Below the pieces are notes generated by a model. It did no database searches, was not told the DNA's origin, and worked only from the letters and a program-made list of their open reading frames with translations. A stretch of DNA of 64,000 bases. Origin: Massilia sp. Root418 (lineage in GTDB: Bacteria > Pseudomonadota > Gammaproteobacteria > Burkholderiales > Burkholderiaceae_D). The stretch lies in contig NZ_LMEC01000003.1 of the NCBI RefSeq assembly GCF_001425265.1, forward strand, positions 1 through 64,000, in the 5' to 3' direction. This document shows, piece after piece, positions 34,232 through 43,525 of this stretch. The first letter of the stretch is position 1. Every line of letters starts with the position of its first letter. The position numbers and the translations under genes are program-made.

Positions 34232-35977
34232 CTAGCGGCGCTCGCGGCGCCAGAGCAGCAGCATGCACGCGGCGCAAACGAAGGCGAAGGGCCAGGAAGG
34301 CAGCGGACTGCGCGCGCCGCCCGCCGCCGGCGCTTCCGGCGTGCGCGCGGCGTAAAGCGCCGTGGCATCCTGCCTCAGGGCTTGCTGCCACAGGGGCCAG
34401 TCGCCGGCGGCGTGGATGTAGATGCGATGCTCCGACGCGCCGCTGCGCAAGGTCAGCCAGCCCGGCTGCCGTGGCAGGAACGCGGCGCAGACGCTTTCTG
34501 CGCGGGCCCGGCGCGCTTGCCATGCCGTGGCGGGCAAGCCATCGATGTGCAGCGCGGCGCCGGCCTCGGCCCCCTGCGCGCACACTTCGGTGCGCAACCC
34601 GGCAACCGGCATCGGGTCCGGCTGCTGCCAGGCCATCTTCTGCGTGGCGCCGTCCGCCGCCCTGTCGAGCAGCGCCTGCCACCACTGGCCCAGCGCAGCG
34701 GGCGACGAAATGCCGTAGCGGTGCCAGTCCGACACCCCGACCCAGCTGATGCGTCCCTTCTTCCACGTGCGCTGCCAAAGCCAGGGGCGGCCTTTGCTGT
34801 CCGCTGCAGCTGCGCGCCACGTCCCGCTCTCCTGGCCGGCAGGGTTGAGCGAGGCTGGCGGCATGGTGAGCTGTTCGCCGCCTATCCTGAACTGTCGGAT
34901 GTCGTCCTTTTCCGTCGAGGGCGCCTGCGGCGCCAGGCGTAGCGCGAGTTCCCGCTGCCAGAGGGCGGCGTCGCCTGCGTTGCCGGCCAGGATAATCAGC
35001 GGCACGCCCTGCCCTGTTTGCGCCAGCAATGCGGCGCGCGCGGGTGCGGACAGCGCTTCGAACCAGGCGGCATCCATCACTTGCGCATTCGGCTCGGCCA
35101 GGTCGGCACGCGCCGTTTCGGTTCGGCTCAAGCCTTTGCCCAGCGTGGTTTGCCAGTCTAGCGTTGCGTTGCTGTCGGTAAGGAGCTGGTTCAGCGCACG
35201 GGCATCGAACGATGGCGCGCCGAAGCGGCCGATGATCTGCAGCGGAACCGGCGGCACCACCAGCAACGGCACCGGTCCTTGCGCGACCAGCTTGCCGGCA
35301 GCGTCGAGCAGGCGTGCTTGCAGCAGCAGTTGCTCGGCAAGCGGAGGCTGCCAGGCGAGGGTCAGCGGTGCAGCGCCGGCCGGCTGTGCTGCTTCGGCGA
35401 GGAGCTGGCCGTTCTCGGCAAGCAGCTGGAGACGCCAGCCCGGCTGCGCGCCGCTGTGGCGCGCCGACAGGGTAAAGCTCCGGCCCAGCGGCAGCATGCG
35501 CGGGAATTCAAGCCGGAGCAGTTCGCCTTGCGGCGCAGTCCAGCGCAAGGGGCGCGCCGGCAGGTCGTCCCACTGCGCGGCGCGCAGGCCAGGTCCTGTC
35601 AGCGCAATCGAACCGGCTTGCGGCACGGCGAGCAGCGCGCGTATCAGCGTGTCGCCGGGCGGCGCTGCCGCTGCGGCGGCGCCGCCCGGCGCGGCAGGTC
35701 TGGCTTGCCCCGGCGGCGCGGAAGAAACCGGCGCTGCGGCTGCGGCTGCGGTCATCGGCTCGGAGGCAATGGCGATCTCACCGGCACCCGTGGCGGGCTG
35801 CGTGGGTGAAGCCAGCAAGGCAGCAAGCGACAGCGCGGCCACCACCGCCAGCGCGGCGTCGGCGGCCCGGTTCTTGCGCGCATACAGCGCAGCGCTGACC
35901 ATCCCTGCCAGCATAACGCCCGCGCTGGCGGCGCCGAAGCCGAAGGCCATGCCGAACAAGTCCACATTGGCCATCAT
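34232..35977 (-). CDS. Large membrane protein, last gene of the tldD-moxR operon
   Basis: A 581-residue protein with two N-terminal membrane segments (about 8-30 and 40-58), an Ala/Pro-rich linker, a large extracytoplasmic region, and one C-terminal segment (WPFAFVCAACMLLLW) followed by RRERR. In the middle, VPLIILAGNAGD and later RISWVGVSDWHRYGIS resemble the glutamine-amidotransferase-like fold of membrane proteins that end MoxR/DUF58/BatA clusters. The family is recognised by layout, not by a catalytic motif. Its ATG overlaps the stop of the preceding gene (ATGA), so the two are translationally coupled. No terminator was recognised after it; the gene ends 34 nt from the convergent PNPOx-fold gene. 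Confidence 0.7.
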   Translation of the reverse strand: MMANVDLFGMAFGFGAASAGVMLAGMVSAALYARKNRAADAALAVVAALSLAALLASPTQPATGAGEIAIASEPMTAAAAAAPVSSAPPGQARPAAPGGAAAAAAPPGDTLIRALLAVPQAGSIALTGPGLRAAQWDDLPARPLRWTAPQGELLRLEFPRMLPLGRSFTLSARHSGAQPGWRLQLLAENGQLLAEAAQPAGAAPLTLAWQPPLAEQLLLQARLLDAAGKLVAQGPVPLLVVPPVPLQIIGRFGAPSFDARALNQLLTDSNATLDWQTTLGKGLSRTETARADLAEPNAQVMDAAWFEALSAPARAALLAQTGQGVPLIILAGNAGDAALWQRELALRLAPQAPSTEKDDIRQFRIGGEQLTMPPASLNPAGQESGTWRAAAADSKGRPWLWQRTWKKGRISWVGVSDWHRYGISSPAALGQWWQALLDRAADGATQKMAWQQPDPMPVAGLRTEVCAQGAEAGAALHIDGLPATAWQARRARAESVCAAFLPRQPGWLTLRSGASEHRIYIHAAGDWPLWQQALRQDATALYAARTPEAPAAGGARSPLPSWPFAFVCAACMLLLWRRERR

Positions 35978-38142
35978 GGCTGCTCCTTGCCGCGCCACGC
36001 CTGGCGGAATACGCTGTCGGACTGCGGCTGCGCCTGCAGCACCACGCCCGGTTCGGTGAGAGTGGCACGCAGGTAGGCGCGCAGCACGGCGCGGCAATCC
36101 GTGCAGCCGTCTTCCACGTCCTGCACGGCGCGCTGCGCGGCCAGTCTGTGTTCGTCCCCACCAATGCGGGCGGCGATGATCTCGCGCGCGCTCCTGCTCC
36201 ACAATGCAGGCAGCGCGCCGCTGGAAGCGAGCGCCTGCACCAGCTCGCGCACGTCTTGCGGAACCTTGTCATCGGCCACACCCTGTGCCCGCCGGGTGCT
36301 TTGCGCGCCGACCACGTCGCCCGTCAGGCGCTTTTCTTCCTTGATGGCGGGCGGCACAAAGGCGGTGCGGTGCAGGTAGACGCGTTCGGCCTGCTGCAGT
36401 TCCTTGATGGCGTCGAGCGCCTCGTACTCGGGCGAAAGCGCGGCCTTGGGCGCCATGGCGCGCAGCTGCTTCTCGGCGTCCCACATGGCCTTCAGCGCAC
36501 GCCGCAGCACTTCCTTGGTCTTCGGATCGAAGATGGTGGCGTTGTCGGTTTCGTCGTGCTTGTGACCGAACTCCGCGACGATGCTGGCCATGCTGCCGTC
36601 CTTAAAGCCGCCGCTTGGGGCATGCCCGGCCTCGGCGCCATGATCGTGCCCGTCCCCGTGGCTATGCTCATCGTCGCCGAACAAGGTGGATTCTTCGCCG
36701 AGGAACTGGCCATAGCGCAGCCGCAGGCGAGACTGGTCGCTGGCGATGGACTCGCTGCGCTCACGCAGCGTGGCGGCGCTCAGCCGGGGCGCGTCGGCCA
36801 GCAGCTGCTCGGTGTCGATGATGATCTGGCGCTGGCTGCGCAGGCTCTGCGGCTTGACCATGGTGGACAGCGCGGAGGAATCCAGGCTTTCCGATTGCGG
36901 GCCAGGCAGGCGTAGCGTGTAGGTGGCGGTCTGCACGGTGTGCGGCTGGCCGGGCGCGTTGTCGGTGGCGCGCACGAAGAAGTACAGCTCGTCGCCGGGC
37001 TCCATGCCCAGTTCGGCGAGGGACCAGTTCTTTTGCCAGTTGCGTGTGCGCGGGTCGGGCGATTGCGGCAGTGGCAGTTCGCGGTCGCTGAAACGGATGT
37101 TTTCGCCGCTGCCGCGCGCCAGCGTGAGGTGCAGGCTGGCGCGGGCGATGCCGTAGTCGTCCCGCACAGCCACCGCGAGTTGCACGGACTGGGTTCCGGC
37201 GGCCAGCACCTGGATGGCTTCGATGGGCGCGAGAATGGACACTTGCGGCGCCTGGTCTATGGTGACGCGGATGTTGTGGCGGCTGCCGCCGGCATTCCCG
37301 GCTGCGCCTCGCAGGCGCCAGAACAGCGATTCGGTGGCGGTCCAGGTGGCGCAGTCCTGCGCCAGCGCGAGGGTCTGGCCGTCGCTCAGTTCGATCGTAG
37401 CGGGCAGCTCGCCAGCGCGCTTGTGACACCAGCGCACCTGGCTGTGCTGGGGCACCTGGATGTCACCGGCATCGGCTTCGAAGGGAGCGGCCTTCGTGTA
37501 TGCGGGTGGCGTGACGCGGAGGACGATGTCGCCCGAGGCTGGCGGTCGGGTTTTACCTGGCGCGGATTTGGGGCCCTGGCGCACGGGCGCGGCCTGGGAC
37601 TGTTGCCAGGCGTAGGCCGATGCCGCACACAGCAGGCTGGCGACGATGGGCAGGACGGCGAGGCGGATGCGGGTGCGGGCGATAGCACGGCAGTCGTCTG
37701 CTCGGAGCACGTCAAGGATGCGTTCTTGCAGGCGGGCGCGCTGAAGACGGGCGACCGGGGTGGCGGGTTCGGTGGCGAGCAACGCACTGCTGTCTTCCAG
37801 CGCGGGTACGGCTGCGTCCAGCCAGCGCGGCCACTCGGCGGCAACACGCCGGCGCAAGGCACGCACGTCGAAGGCGAGCCAGAGCAGCCAGGCGGTCAGC
37901 AGGATGATCGACGGGAAGAAGATGGCATCCACGCCGGGGCCGGGCAGGCTGTCCGTGGCCAGAGCGCCGGCGGCGGCAGCGGCGGTGGTCGGGGTGGTAC
38001 TGGATGTGGAACGCAGCGCGGCGCTTGCGAACAGGAGCAGGACTGGCAGCAGCGCAGCGGCCCATAGCGGCGCGCGGCGCAGCAGGACGGCGCGCCACAA
38101 CCGGCGCTGCACGGTGGAGCGGAAGTCAGCGTCGGCGGGCAT
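35974..38142 (-). CDS. DUF4175-like membrane protein with a His-rich loop
   Basis: A 722-residue protein with three membrane segments near the N-terminus (about 25-45, 75-93 and 160-178), then a long extracytoplasmic region with an Ig-like part (IRVTIDQAPQVSILAPIEAI, LAVAVRDDYGIARASLHLTL) and a helical C-terminal part. This is the layout of DUF4175-type proteins that accompany MoxR/BatA genes. Residues 493-507 (HSHGDGHDHGAEAGH) plus a nearby FGHKHDE form an obvious metal-binding loop. The stretch VEDGCTDCRAVLRAYL adds a CxxC. It overlaps the upstream BatA-like gene by 17 nt and the downstream gene by 4 nt. Confidence 0.75.
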   Translation of the reverse strand: MPADADFRSTVQRRLWRAVLLRRAPLWAAALLPVLLLFASAALRSTSSTTPTTAAAAAGALATDSLPGPGVDAIFFPSIILLTAWLLWLAFDVRALRRRVAAEWPRWLDAAVPALEDSSALLATEPATPVARLQRARLQERILDVLRADDCRAIARTRIRLAVLPIVASLLCAASAYAWQQSQAAPVRQGPKSAPGKTRPPASGDIVLRVTPPAYTKAAPFEADAGDIQVPQHSQVRWCHKRAGELPATIELSDGQTLALAQDCATWTATESLFWRLRGAAGNAGGSRHNIRVTIDQAPQVSILAPIEAIQVLAAGTQSVQLAVAVRDDYGIARASLHLTLARGSGENIRFSDRELPLPQSPDPRTRNWQKNWSLAELGMEPGDELYFFVRATDNAPGQPHTVQTATYTLRLPGPQSESLDSSALSTMVKPQSLRSQRQIIIDTEQLLADAPRLSAATLRERSESIASDQSRLRLRYGQFLGEESTLFGDDEHSHGDGHDHGAEAGHAPSGGFKDGSMASIVAEFGHKHDETDNATIFDPKTKEVLRRALKAMWDAEKQLRAMAPKAALSPEYEALDAIKELQQAERVYLHRTAFVPPAIKEEKRLTGDVVGAQSTRRAQGVADDKVPQDVRELVQALASSGALPALWSRSAREIIAARIGGDEHRLAAQRAVQDVEDGCTDCRAVLRAYLRATLTEPGVVLQAQPQSDSVFRQAWRGKEQP

Positions 38143-39394
38143 GGGTTATCAGGCGTTCGAGGGCAAACAGGGCAAGCAGCAGGTAGGCCAGCCAGGCAGC
38201 GGGTGGGGTGCCGGGCATGGCGAGCGGCGTGCTGCGGCGCGGCGGCAGCTGCTGCGCTGGCAGGGGATAGGGTTGCGCGGGGCGCGTCAGCGATTGCCAC
38301 GTTTCGTAGAGGGCACGGGCGGCGTCGGCGTTCTGCGGCGGCAGCGCGGGAGAGAGCCACAGGCGGCCGCGCGGGCTGTCGGTGATCTGGAGCGTGAGAC
38401 CGTTGATCGTCAGTGGCTTGGCGAGGGGTTCCCTTGCGCCGAGCGCCGCGAGCGGAGCCGACGCTGGCAGCCACCACAAGGGCGCGTGCCAGCCGGGCGG
38501 CGGCGCGGCCTGCGAGTCCCAGACGATCAGCCCGGTTCCGGCGCCGGGCTTGTCTTCAATGATGTAGCGGCCATGGCCAGCCGATTCGAATGCCGCGAAC
38601 GTTGCGCGCCAGGCGGCCAGGTGCTCAGGCGGAGCTGACAGGGCAATGCGGTGTTCCGGGCGCTCGGCAGCGGCTGTGCCGGTGGCGGGAGCGGCGGCGG
38701 CGCCAGTGGCCGCCCGACCGGCAGCGGCCGCAGAGGCGGTGGCGGGAGCGGCGCGACCGGCTGTGGCGGCGGTGGCGGCGCGATCGGCTGCTGTGGCGGC
38801 GGCGCGATCGGCTGCGGCGACGACAGGGGGCAACACGCGGATGTCGACCATATGGGCCAGCGGCGGGAGTTGGGCGGGCATGGGGATGGATTGGGCAAGG
38901 ATGAGCAGGCGCGCGCCTGGGCGCCATGCGTGTTCGTTCGCCTGCAGCCACTGCAGGGCATTAGCCGGCAGGGCGATGCGCTGCGCCCCGCTCATTCCGG
39001 CGGCGGCGACTTGTTGCTCAATCCAGTACGAGGCGGAAGCGGCAGCTTGGGCTGGGGATGCCGGCCCCGCTGCGGGGCCGCGCGCTGGCAGTGCAGCTGC
39101 GGCCTGCTCGCGGGCGGTCAAGGCGGGATCGATGAAGACGGTGTCGCCGCGCCACGGCATGCTTACGGCGGCGAGCCAGCCGATCAAGGCGATCAGGAAC
39201 AGGCAGCGCAAGGCGAGCAGCAGCAGGTCTTCCCAGCGCCAGATACGAACGGTCTGCGGCGGGGCCGCCGGGAGGAAACGGGCCGTCGCCAGCGGTTCGG
39301 ACTTGATACGCTGGCGTTTCTGCCTGTGCCACCAGATCGGCAGCAACAGCAGCGGCAGGGCGAACCACCACAGGGGCTGGGCGCTTGCCATCAT
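38126..39394 (-). CDS. BatA N-terminal-domain membrane protein
   Basis: A 422-residue protein. Residues 1-85 carry the aerotolerance-regulator (BatA) N-terminal pattern: a membrane segment (WWFALPLLLLPIWW), HRQKRQRI, then a second segment in LLLLALRCLFLIALIGWLAA. The C-terminus has another (AWLAYLLLALFALERL). The region between lacks a von Willebrand A MIDAS motif, so it is not a full BatA. Residues about 185-240 are an Ala-rich run with repeated AADRAA/AAGRAA units encoded by GC-rich near-repeats (38680-38830), which could vary in length between strains. It overlaps the DUF58 gene by ATGA, consistent with tight co-translation. Confidence 0.78.
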   Translation of the reverse strand: MMASAQPLWWFALPLLLLPIWWHRQKRQRIKSEPLATARFLPAAPPQTVRIWRWEDLLLLALRCLFLIALIGWLAAVSMPWRGDTVFIDPALTAREQAAAALPARGPAAGPASPAQAAASASYWIEQQVAAAGMSGAQRIALPANALQWLQANEHAWRPGARLLILAQSIPMPAQLPPLAHMVDIRVLPPVVAAADRAAATAADRAATAATAGRAAPATASAAAAGRAATGAAAAPATGTAAAERPEHRIALSAPPEHLAAWRATFAAFESAGHGRYIIEDKPGAGTGLIVWDSQAAPPPGWHAPLWWLPASAPLAALGAREPLAKPLTINGLTLQITDSPRGRLWLSPALPPQNADAARALYETWQSLTRPAQPYPLPAQQLPPRRSTPLAMPGTPPAAWLAYLLLALFALERLITHARRR

Positions 39395-40404
39395 CGTGCC
39401 CTCGCCCGCGGCGATGCCAGTTGCAGCCAGCCGCGCAGCACCTCTGCCAGTGACTGCTCGACGCGCGCTTCGTAGTAGGGGATGTCATGCCGCCGGCAGG
39501 CGCCGCTGACAGTGGCGAAGTGCGCGCTCAACGCGGCCCGGAACGCGGCGCGGCCGGCTTCGTCAAGCAGGTGCATGTGGGCGCCAGCCTGCCCGCCGGA
39601 TGCCGGCGCGGGGGCCGCCGCCATGGATGCCGCCATGGATGCCGTCATCGCTGCCACCCCGGGGTCCACCACGGATGCCGCCGGGGACGCGGCCTGCACG
39701 TCCAGCTCGGGATCGCGGTAGCCGGCGCCGGGATTGAAACTGGCATCCACTTCGGCTTGCGTGCGTACCGCCAGCAGGCGCACGTCGTGCCGCATGTGGC
39801 GCAGGCGCAGCAGCGCCTCGGACAGGGGCGACGGCCACTCCAGGCAGTCGCCGGCGGCGAACACCAGGCTGGGCGCGCGCGCGAAATGCAGGCTGGATTT
39901 GAGTGTGGCGGCATCCGGCATGGCGCCTTGCGGCCTGGCCTTGGCCAGCTGCGCCAGCACGCGCTGCAACTGGCGCGGGCCGCGCGAAGCGGGCGTGAAT
40001 TCAGTGCGCCCGCCGGTACAGATGACCAGCCCGAACGCGTCGCCCTGGCGCTGCGCGACAGCGGCGATGCAGCCCAGCACCGTGGCCGCGAAACGCAGCT
40101 TGTCGACATTGGGCACTTCGCGGCTGGGCTCGGACATGGACGCGCTGGCATCCAGCCACAGCCAGGTGGCGACATGGCTGTCGCGCTCCGCCTCGCGCAC
40201 GTAATAGCGGTCCGCGCGCGCCAGCAGCTTCCAGTCGACACGGCGCCACTCGTCGCCCGGCGCGTAGGCCCGGTACTCGGAGAACTCGACGCCGGCACCG
40301 CGCTCGCGGCCCGCGTGGATGCCGTGGCCCAGCCCCGCCAGGACGTGGCGGATGATGAGCTCAAGGTCGTTGGTGTGCGCCAGCAGCGCGGGTGATTCCA
40401 GCAT
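39391..40404 (-). CDS. DUF58 (vWA-like) protein
   Basis: A 337-residue soluble protein with the DUF58 hallmark FSEYRAYAPGDEWRRVDWK (41-59) and a MIDAS-like metal site D85-A-S87-A-S89 in WLWLDASASM. DUF58 proteins are the usual vWA partner of MoxR AAA+ ATPases. A low-complexity insert rich in Met, Ala and Ser (AAMTASMAASMAAAPAPA), encoded by an imperfect repeat near 39600-39680, interrupts the C-terminal half. It lies 12 nt after the moxR stop and overlaps the next gene by 4 nt. Confidence 0.88.
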   Translation of the reverse strand: MLESPALLAHTNDLELIIRHVLAGLGHGIHAGRERGAGVEFSEYRAYAPGDEWRRVDWKLLARADRYYVREAERDSHVATWLWLDASASMSEPSREVPNVDKLRFAATVLGCIAAVAQRQGDAFGLVICTGGRTEFTPASRGPRQLQRVLAQLAKARPQGAMPDAATLKSSLHFARAPSLVFAAGDCLEWPSPLSEALLRLRHMRHDVRLLAVRTQAEVDASFNPGAGYRDPELDVQAASPAASVVDPGVAAMTASMAASMAAAPAPASGGQAGAHMHLLDEAGRAAFRAALSAHFATVSGACRRHDIPYYEARVEQSLAEVLRGWLQLASPRARAR

Positions 40405-40416
40405 CGGCTACCCTGC

Positions 40417-41409
40417 TTAGTCCGGGCGGATATCGTTGCGCAGCGCAGCCAGGATGTCGGCGATGGCGACGCCGTCCGCTTCCGCCTCGAAGTTGCGCAG
40501 CACGCGGTGCGCCAGCACCGGCAGCAGCATCGCGGCGATGTCTTCGCGCGTCACAGCGAGCCGGTTATGCATCAGCGCGCGCGCCTTGGAAGCCAGCACC
40601 AGCGCCTGACCCGCGCGCGGACCGGCGCCCCAGCCCACGTGCTTGCGCACCGCCGCCACGCTGCTTTCCTTAGGGCGCGTAGCGCGCACCAGGCGCGTTG
40701 CGTACACCAGCAAGTGGTCGCCGATCTCGATATCGCGCACCAGCTGCTGCAGGCGCAGCAGGGTGGCCACGTCCATCACCGGTTGCGCGTCCGCCAGGCC
40801 GGCATGCGTCGTGGCCGACACCATGGCCACCTCCTCCGCCTCGCTCGGGTAGCCGACGTCGATCCGCAGCAGGAAGCGGTCCAGCTGCGCTTCCGGCAGC
40901 GGATACGTGCCCGCCTGCTCGATGGGGTTCTGCGTGGCCAGCACGAAGAAGGGCCTGGGCAGCTTGTGGGTCTGGCCGGCGAAGGTGACGGCGCGCTCCT
41001 GCATCGCCTCCAGCAGCGCGGACTGGGTCTTGGGCGGTGCACGGTTGATCTCGTCCGCCAGCAGCACTTGCGTGAACACCGGGCCTTGCTGGAAGCGGAA
41101 TTCGCGCTTGCCGGTGGCGTGTTCCTCTTCCAGGATCTCGGTGCCGACGATATCGGACGGCATCAGGTCCGGCGTGAACTGCACGCGGCGGAACTCCATC
41201 TCGGTGGCCTGCGCCAGCGATTTCACCAGCAAGGTCTTGCCCAGGCCCGGCACACCCTCCACCAGCGCATGTCCGCCGCCCAGCAGGCAGATCACCAGCG
41301 AATCGATCACATCCTGCTGGCCGATGATCACTTGCGACATGCTGGCCTTGAGCGCCGCCACCTTGCCGGTCAAAGCGCCGATTTCGTTTTCATTCCACTG
41401 CACAGACAC
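40417..41409 (-). CDS. MoxR-family AAA+ ATPase
   Basis: A 330-residue MoxR ATPase. Walker A GVPGLGKT (52-59), Walker B LLADEINRA (116-124), sensor 1 VLATQNP (156-162) and the QLDRFLLR arginine region are intact. MoxR proteins act with vWA proteins as chaperone-like machines that mature or insert metals into partner complexes. GTG 41409 was chosen: it has GGAG 7 nt upstream and gives the normal N-terminus; the frame is open further upstream inside the DUF4159 gene but is not conserved. It begins 2 nt after the DUF4159 stop. Confidence 0.93.
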   Translation of the reverse strand: MSVQWNENEIGALTGKVAALKASMSQVIIGQQDVIDSLVICLLGGGHALVEGVPGLGKTLLVKSLAQATEMEFRRVQFTPDLMPSDIVGTEILEEEHATGKREFRFQQGPVFTQVLLADEINRAPPKTQSALLEAMQERAVTFAGQTHKLPRPFFVLATQNPIEQAGTYPLPEAQLDRFLLRIDVGYPSEAEEVAMVSATTHAGLADAQPVMDVATLLRLQQLVRDIEIGDHLLVYATRLVRATRPKESSVAAVRKHVGWGAGPRAGQALVLASKARALMHNRLAVTREDIAAMLLPVLAHRVLRNFEAEADGVAIADILAALRNDIRPD

Positions 41410-41411
41410 GG

Positions 41412-42032
41412 TTATGCTCCCAATGCGTACTGAATTATGTTGACCGCGAAGCGGGTGTTGTCCACCACCAGCCAGCGCTTGTTGCGGAAGTCGTAGTCCC
41501 ACTCGCAGCCGTAGTCCTTGTTGCTGTACAAGACCCGCACCCGGCCGCCGAACTCGATCGCCTTCAGGTAGTCGTGCACCAGGTCGTCGCCCCAGCCGTT
41601 CAGCTCCACGCTGGTGTTGGGCGGGCCGTCGAACTTGAAGAAACTCGAATACACCGGATGGCTGTTCGGGATCTTGTGCAAGGCCTTGGGGCCGAACATC
41701 GTCGCCAGCTCGGCCTCGAAGGACTTGGCGAACAGGCCGTCGATATCGTGGTTGCAATCGTCCACGAACACGAAGCCGCCGCCCTTCACGTAGCGCTCGA
41801 AGTTCTTGCGCTCGGCGGGCGTGAACTGCACCAGCTTGTGGCCGGCCAGGTAGCAGAACGGCGCTTCGAGCATCTTCGGGTCGGACAGCGCCACCACCCG
41901 TTCAACGGGATCAACCCGCAAGGTCGTGTATTCGACCAGCGAGTTGAGCACGTTGCTCGGCATGCGGATGTCCACATCCCAGTCGCCCGACTCGTAGGTC
42001 AGGCGAGTGAAGTAAAAATCGAAGCTGGCCAT
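41412..42032 (-). CDS. DUF4159-domain protein
   Basis: A 206-residue protein covering the whole DUF4159 domain: FTRLTYESGDWDVD (8-21), LEAPFCYLAGHKLVQFTPAE, GGGFVFVDDCNHD and a C-terminal VLYSNKDYGCEWDYD. The fold is thought to be glutamine-amidotransferase-like; the family often accompanies MoxR, DUF58 and BatA genes. No signal peptide or membrane segment is visible here, although many homologues are exported. It sits between the second tldE, from which a REP pair separates it, and moxR, which follows after 2 nt. Confidence 0.85.
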   Translation of the reverse strand: MASFDFYFTRLTYESGDWDVDIRMPSNVLNSLVEYTTLRVDPVERVVALSDPKMLEAPFCYLAGHKLVQFTPAERKNFERYVKGGGFVFVDDCNHDIDGLFAKSFEAELATMFGPKALHKIPNSHPVYSSFFKFDGPPNTSVELNGWGDDLVHDYLKAIEFGGRVRVLYSNKDYGCEWDYDFRNKRWLVVDNTRFAVNIIQYALGA

Positions 42033-42054
42033 GGTTTAGCCCCGGACGGCGCTT

Positions 42055-42135
42055 GGCGGGTTACGGCTGCGCCTAACCCGCCCTACGGGCCCCAGCCGGG
42101 GTTTCGTAGGGCGGGTTAGCGCAGCGTAACCCGCC
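42055..42135. repeat. REP-like palindrome pair (BIME) between tldE copy 2 and DUF4159
   Basis: Two REP units face each other: GGCGGGTTACGGCTGCGCC-TAACCCGCC and the inverted CGTAGGGCGGGTTAGCGCAG-CGTAACCCGCC. Each unit folds by itself and the two can also pair with each other. The pair is almost identical to that at 45123-45204, with only the 20-nt linker different. Confidence 0.85.
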
Positions 42136-42141
42136 GTGCGC

Positions 42142-43479
42142 TCAGACTGCATCGGACAGCGACGTGAAGTTGAAGTCGCGCACCTTCATTGCCGGCAGCA
42201 GCATCTGGAAGCTGGCATTGGTGCCGCCCACCACCACCGGCTTGCCCAGCTCTTCGATGTTGTTCAGCATGGCGACCGGACTTTCGTTGAAGCGGAAGTT
42301 CTTGATCGGATGCTTGATCTTGCCGTTCTCGATGTAGAAGGTGCCGTCGCGCGTGAGGCCGGTGAGCAGCTGCGACTGCGGATCGACCATGCGGATATAC
42401 CAGGTGCGGGTGACCAGCACGCCCTTCTTGGTGCTGGCGATCAGCTCCTCGGTGGACTTGGTGCCGCCGGCCATGATGACGTTGCCGTGGCGGCCGATGG
42501 CGCGCTTGCCCTGCTTCTGCGCCCAGTAGCGCGTGTAGTCCATGCCCGCCACCACACCGTTCTTGATGATGTCGGCGCGCTCGCGCGCCAGCATGGATGC
42601 GCTGTCCCACGGCAGTACCGGCACATCGGGGTTCCACGGGTCGGCCCACACGTTCACCTGCTCGTCGTACAGCTTCTCGCCCACGCGGTTGCCGCCGCCC
42701 TTCTTCGACAGGAAGCTGCGGCCCTCGTCCGCATTGCGCGCGTCGAAGGCGCCGAACATGAAGTTCAGCATGTCCGAGGTGGCATCCGGTTCCAGGATCA
42801 CGGTGTAGCGGCCCGGTTCCAGCGCCTTGGCGTCCACAGAGCGCAGCGCCTTCTCGATGGCGATGGCCGACGCTGCGCGCGCGTCGAACTTGCCGGCGTC
42901 GTTGGCGTAGCGCTTGGCCCAGCCGGAGCCGCGCCCGTCCTCGGTGCGGGTGGTGACGGTGAAACCGAGGCTGGTCAGTTCCTGGTAGCCGAACACGCCG
43001 TTCGAGTTGGCGTGCGCCTGGAAGGACGTGGTGTCGTCGAAGAAGCCGGCGGCCTTCAGGTTGGCCTTGCGCGCCGCCTCGATGCTGCGGAACGCTACTT
43101 CGGCGCGGTAGTCCGGGTCGATGGCGGCGGTGTTCTTGTTCCACGTGGGCGTGGCCTTGTACTGCTGCGCCGTGACGTTGGGCAGGAATTCCGGATTCTC
43201 GGGCGCCAGGCGCGCAACATCTTCGGCGCGGCGCACGGCCTTTTCCAGCGACTTGTCGTCGAACTCGTTGATGGTGGCGCTGCCCACCCGCTTGCCGAAG
43301 GAGACCGTGACGTTAAGCTGCGTGTCCTCGGCCAGGCCGGCCGTGGACACGGCGTTGTTGGCGTAGCGGATATTGCCTTCGCGCTCGCCGCTCAGGTTCA
43401 CGCGGCATTCGTCGGCCTTGGAAAAGGCGATCGCCTTTTCGCAGATGCGCCGGGCTTCATCCTGGGTCAAAAATTTCAT
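42142..43479 (-). CDS. TldE/PmbA-family protein, copy 2
   Basis: A 445-residue member of the TldD/PmbA superfamily. It lacks the HExxxH zinc motif, which identifies it as the TldE (PmbA) partner. Conserved parts include NIRYANNAVSTAG, INEFDDKSLEKAVRRAED, DGRGSGWAKR, LEPGRYTVILEP and GTFYIENGKIKHPIKNFRFN. TldD and TldE form a heterodimeric peptidase in which TldE completes the substrate channel. No signal peptide is present, unlike the adjacent TldD. It is very similar to copy 1 throughout, so the tldD-tldE pair was duplicated in tandem. It starts 14 nt after the frame-restored stop of tldD copy 2. Confidence 0.92.
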   Translation of the reverse strand: MKFLTQDEARRICEKAIAFSKADECRVNLSGEREGNIRYANNAVSTAGLAEDTQLNVTVSFGKRVGSATINEFDDKSLEKAVRRAEDVARLAPENPEFLPNVTAQQYKATPTWNKNTAAIDPDYRAEVAFRSIEAARKANLKAAGFFDDTTSFQAHANSNGVFGYQELTSLGFTVTTRTEDGRGSGWAKRYANDAGKFDARAASAIAIEKALRSVDAKALEPGRYTVILEPDATSDMLNFMFGAFDARNADEGRSFLSKKGGGNRVGEKLYDEQVNVWADPWNPDVPVLPWDSASMLARERADIIKNGVVAGMDYTRYWAQKQGKRAIGRHGNVIMAGGTKSTEELIASTKKGVLVTRTWYIRMVDPQSQLLTGLTRDGTFYIENGKIKHPIKNFRFNESPVAMLNNIEELGKPVVVGGTNASFQMLLPAMKVRDFNFTSLSDAV

Positions 43480-43525
43480 CTTGCGCTAGCTCCTCAGCCG
43501 ATCTTGCGGGCAGTGTTGATGACGT

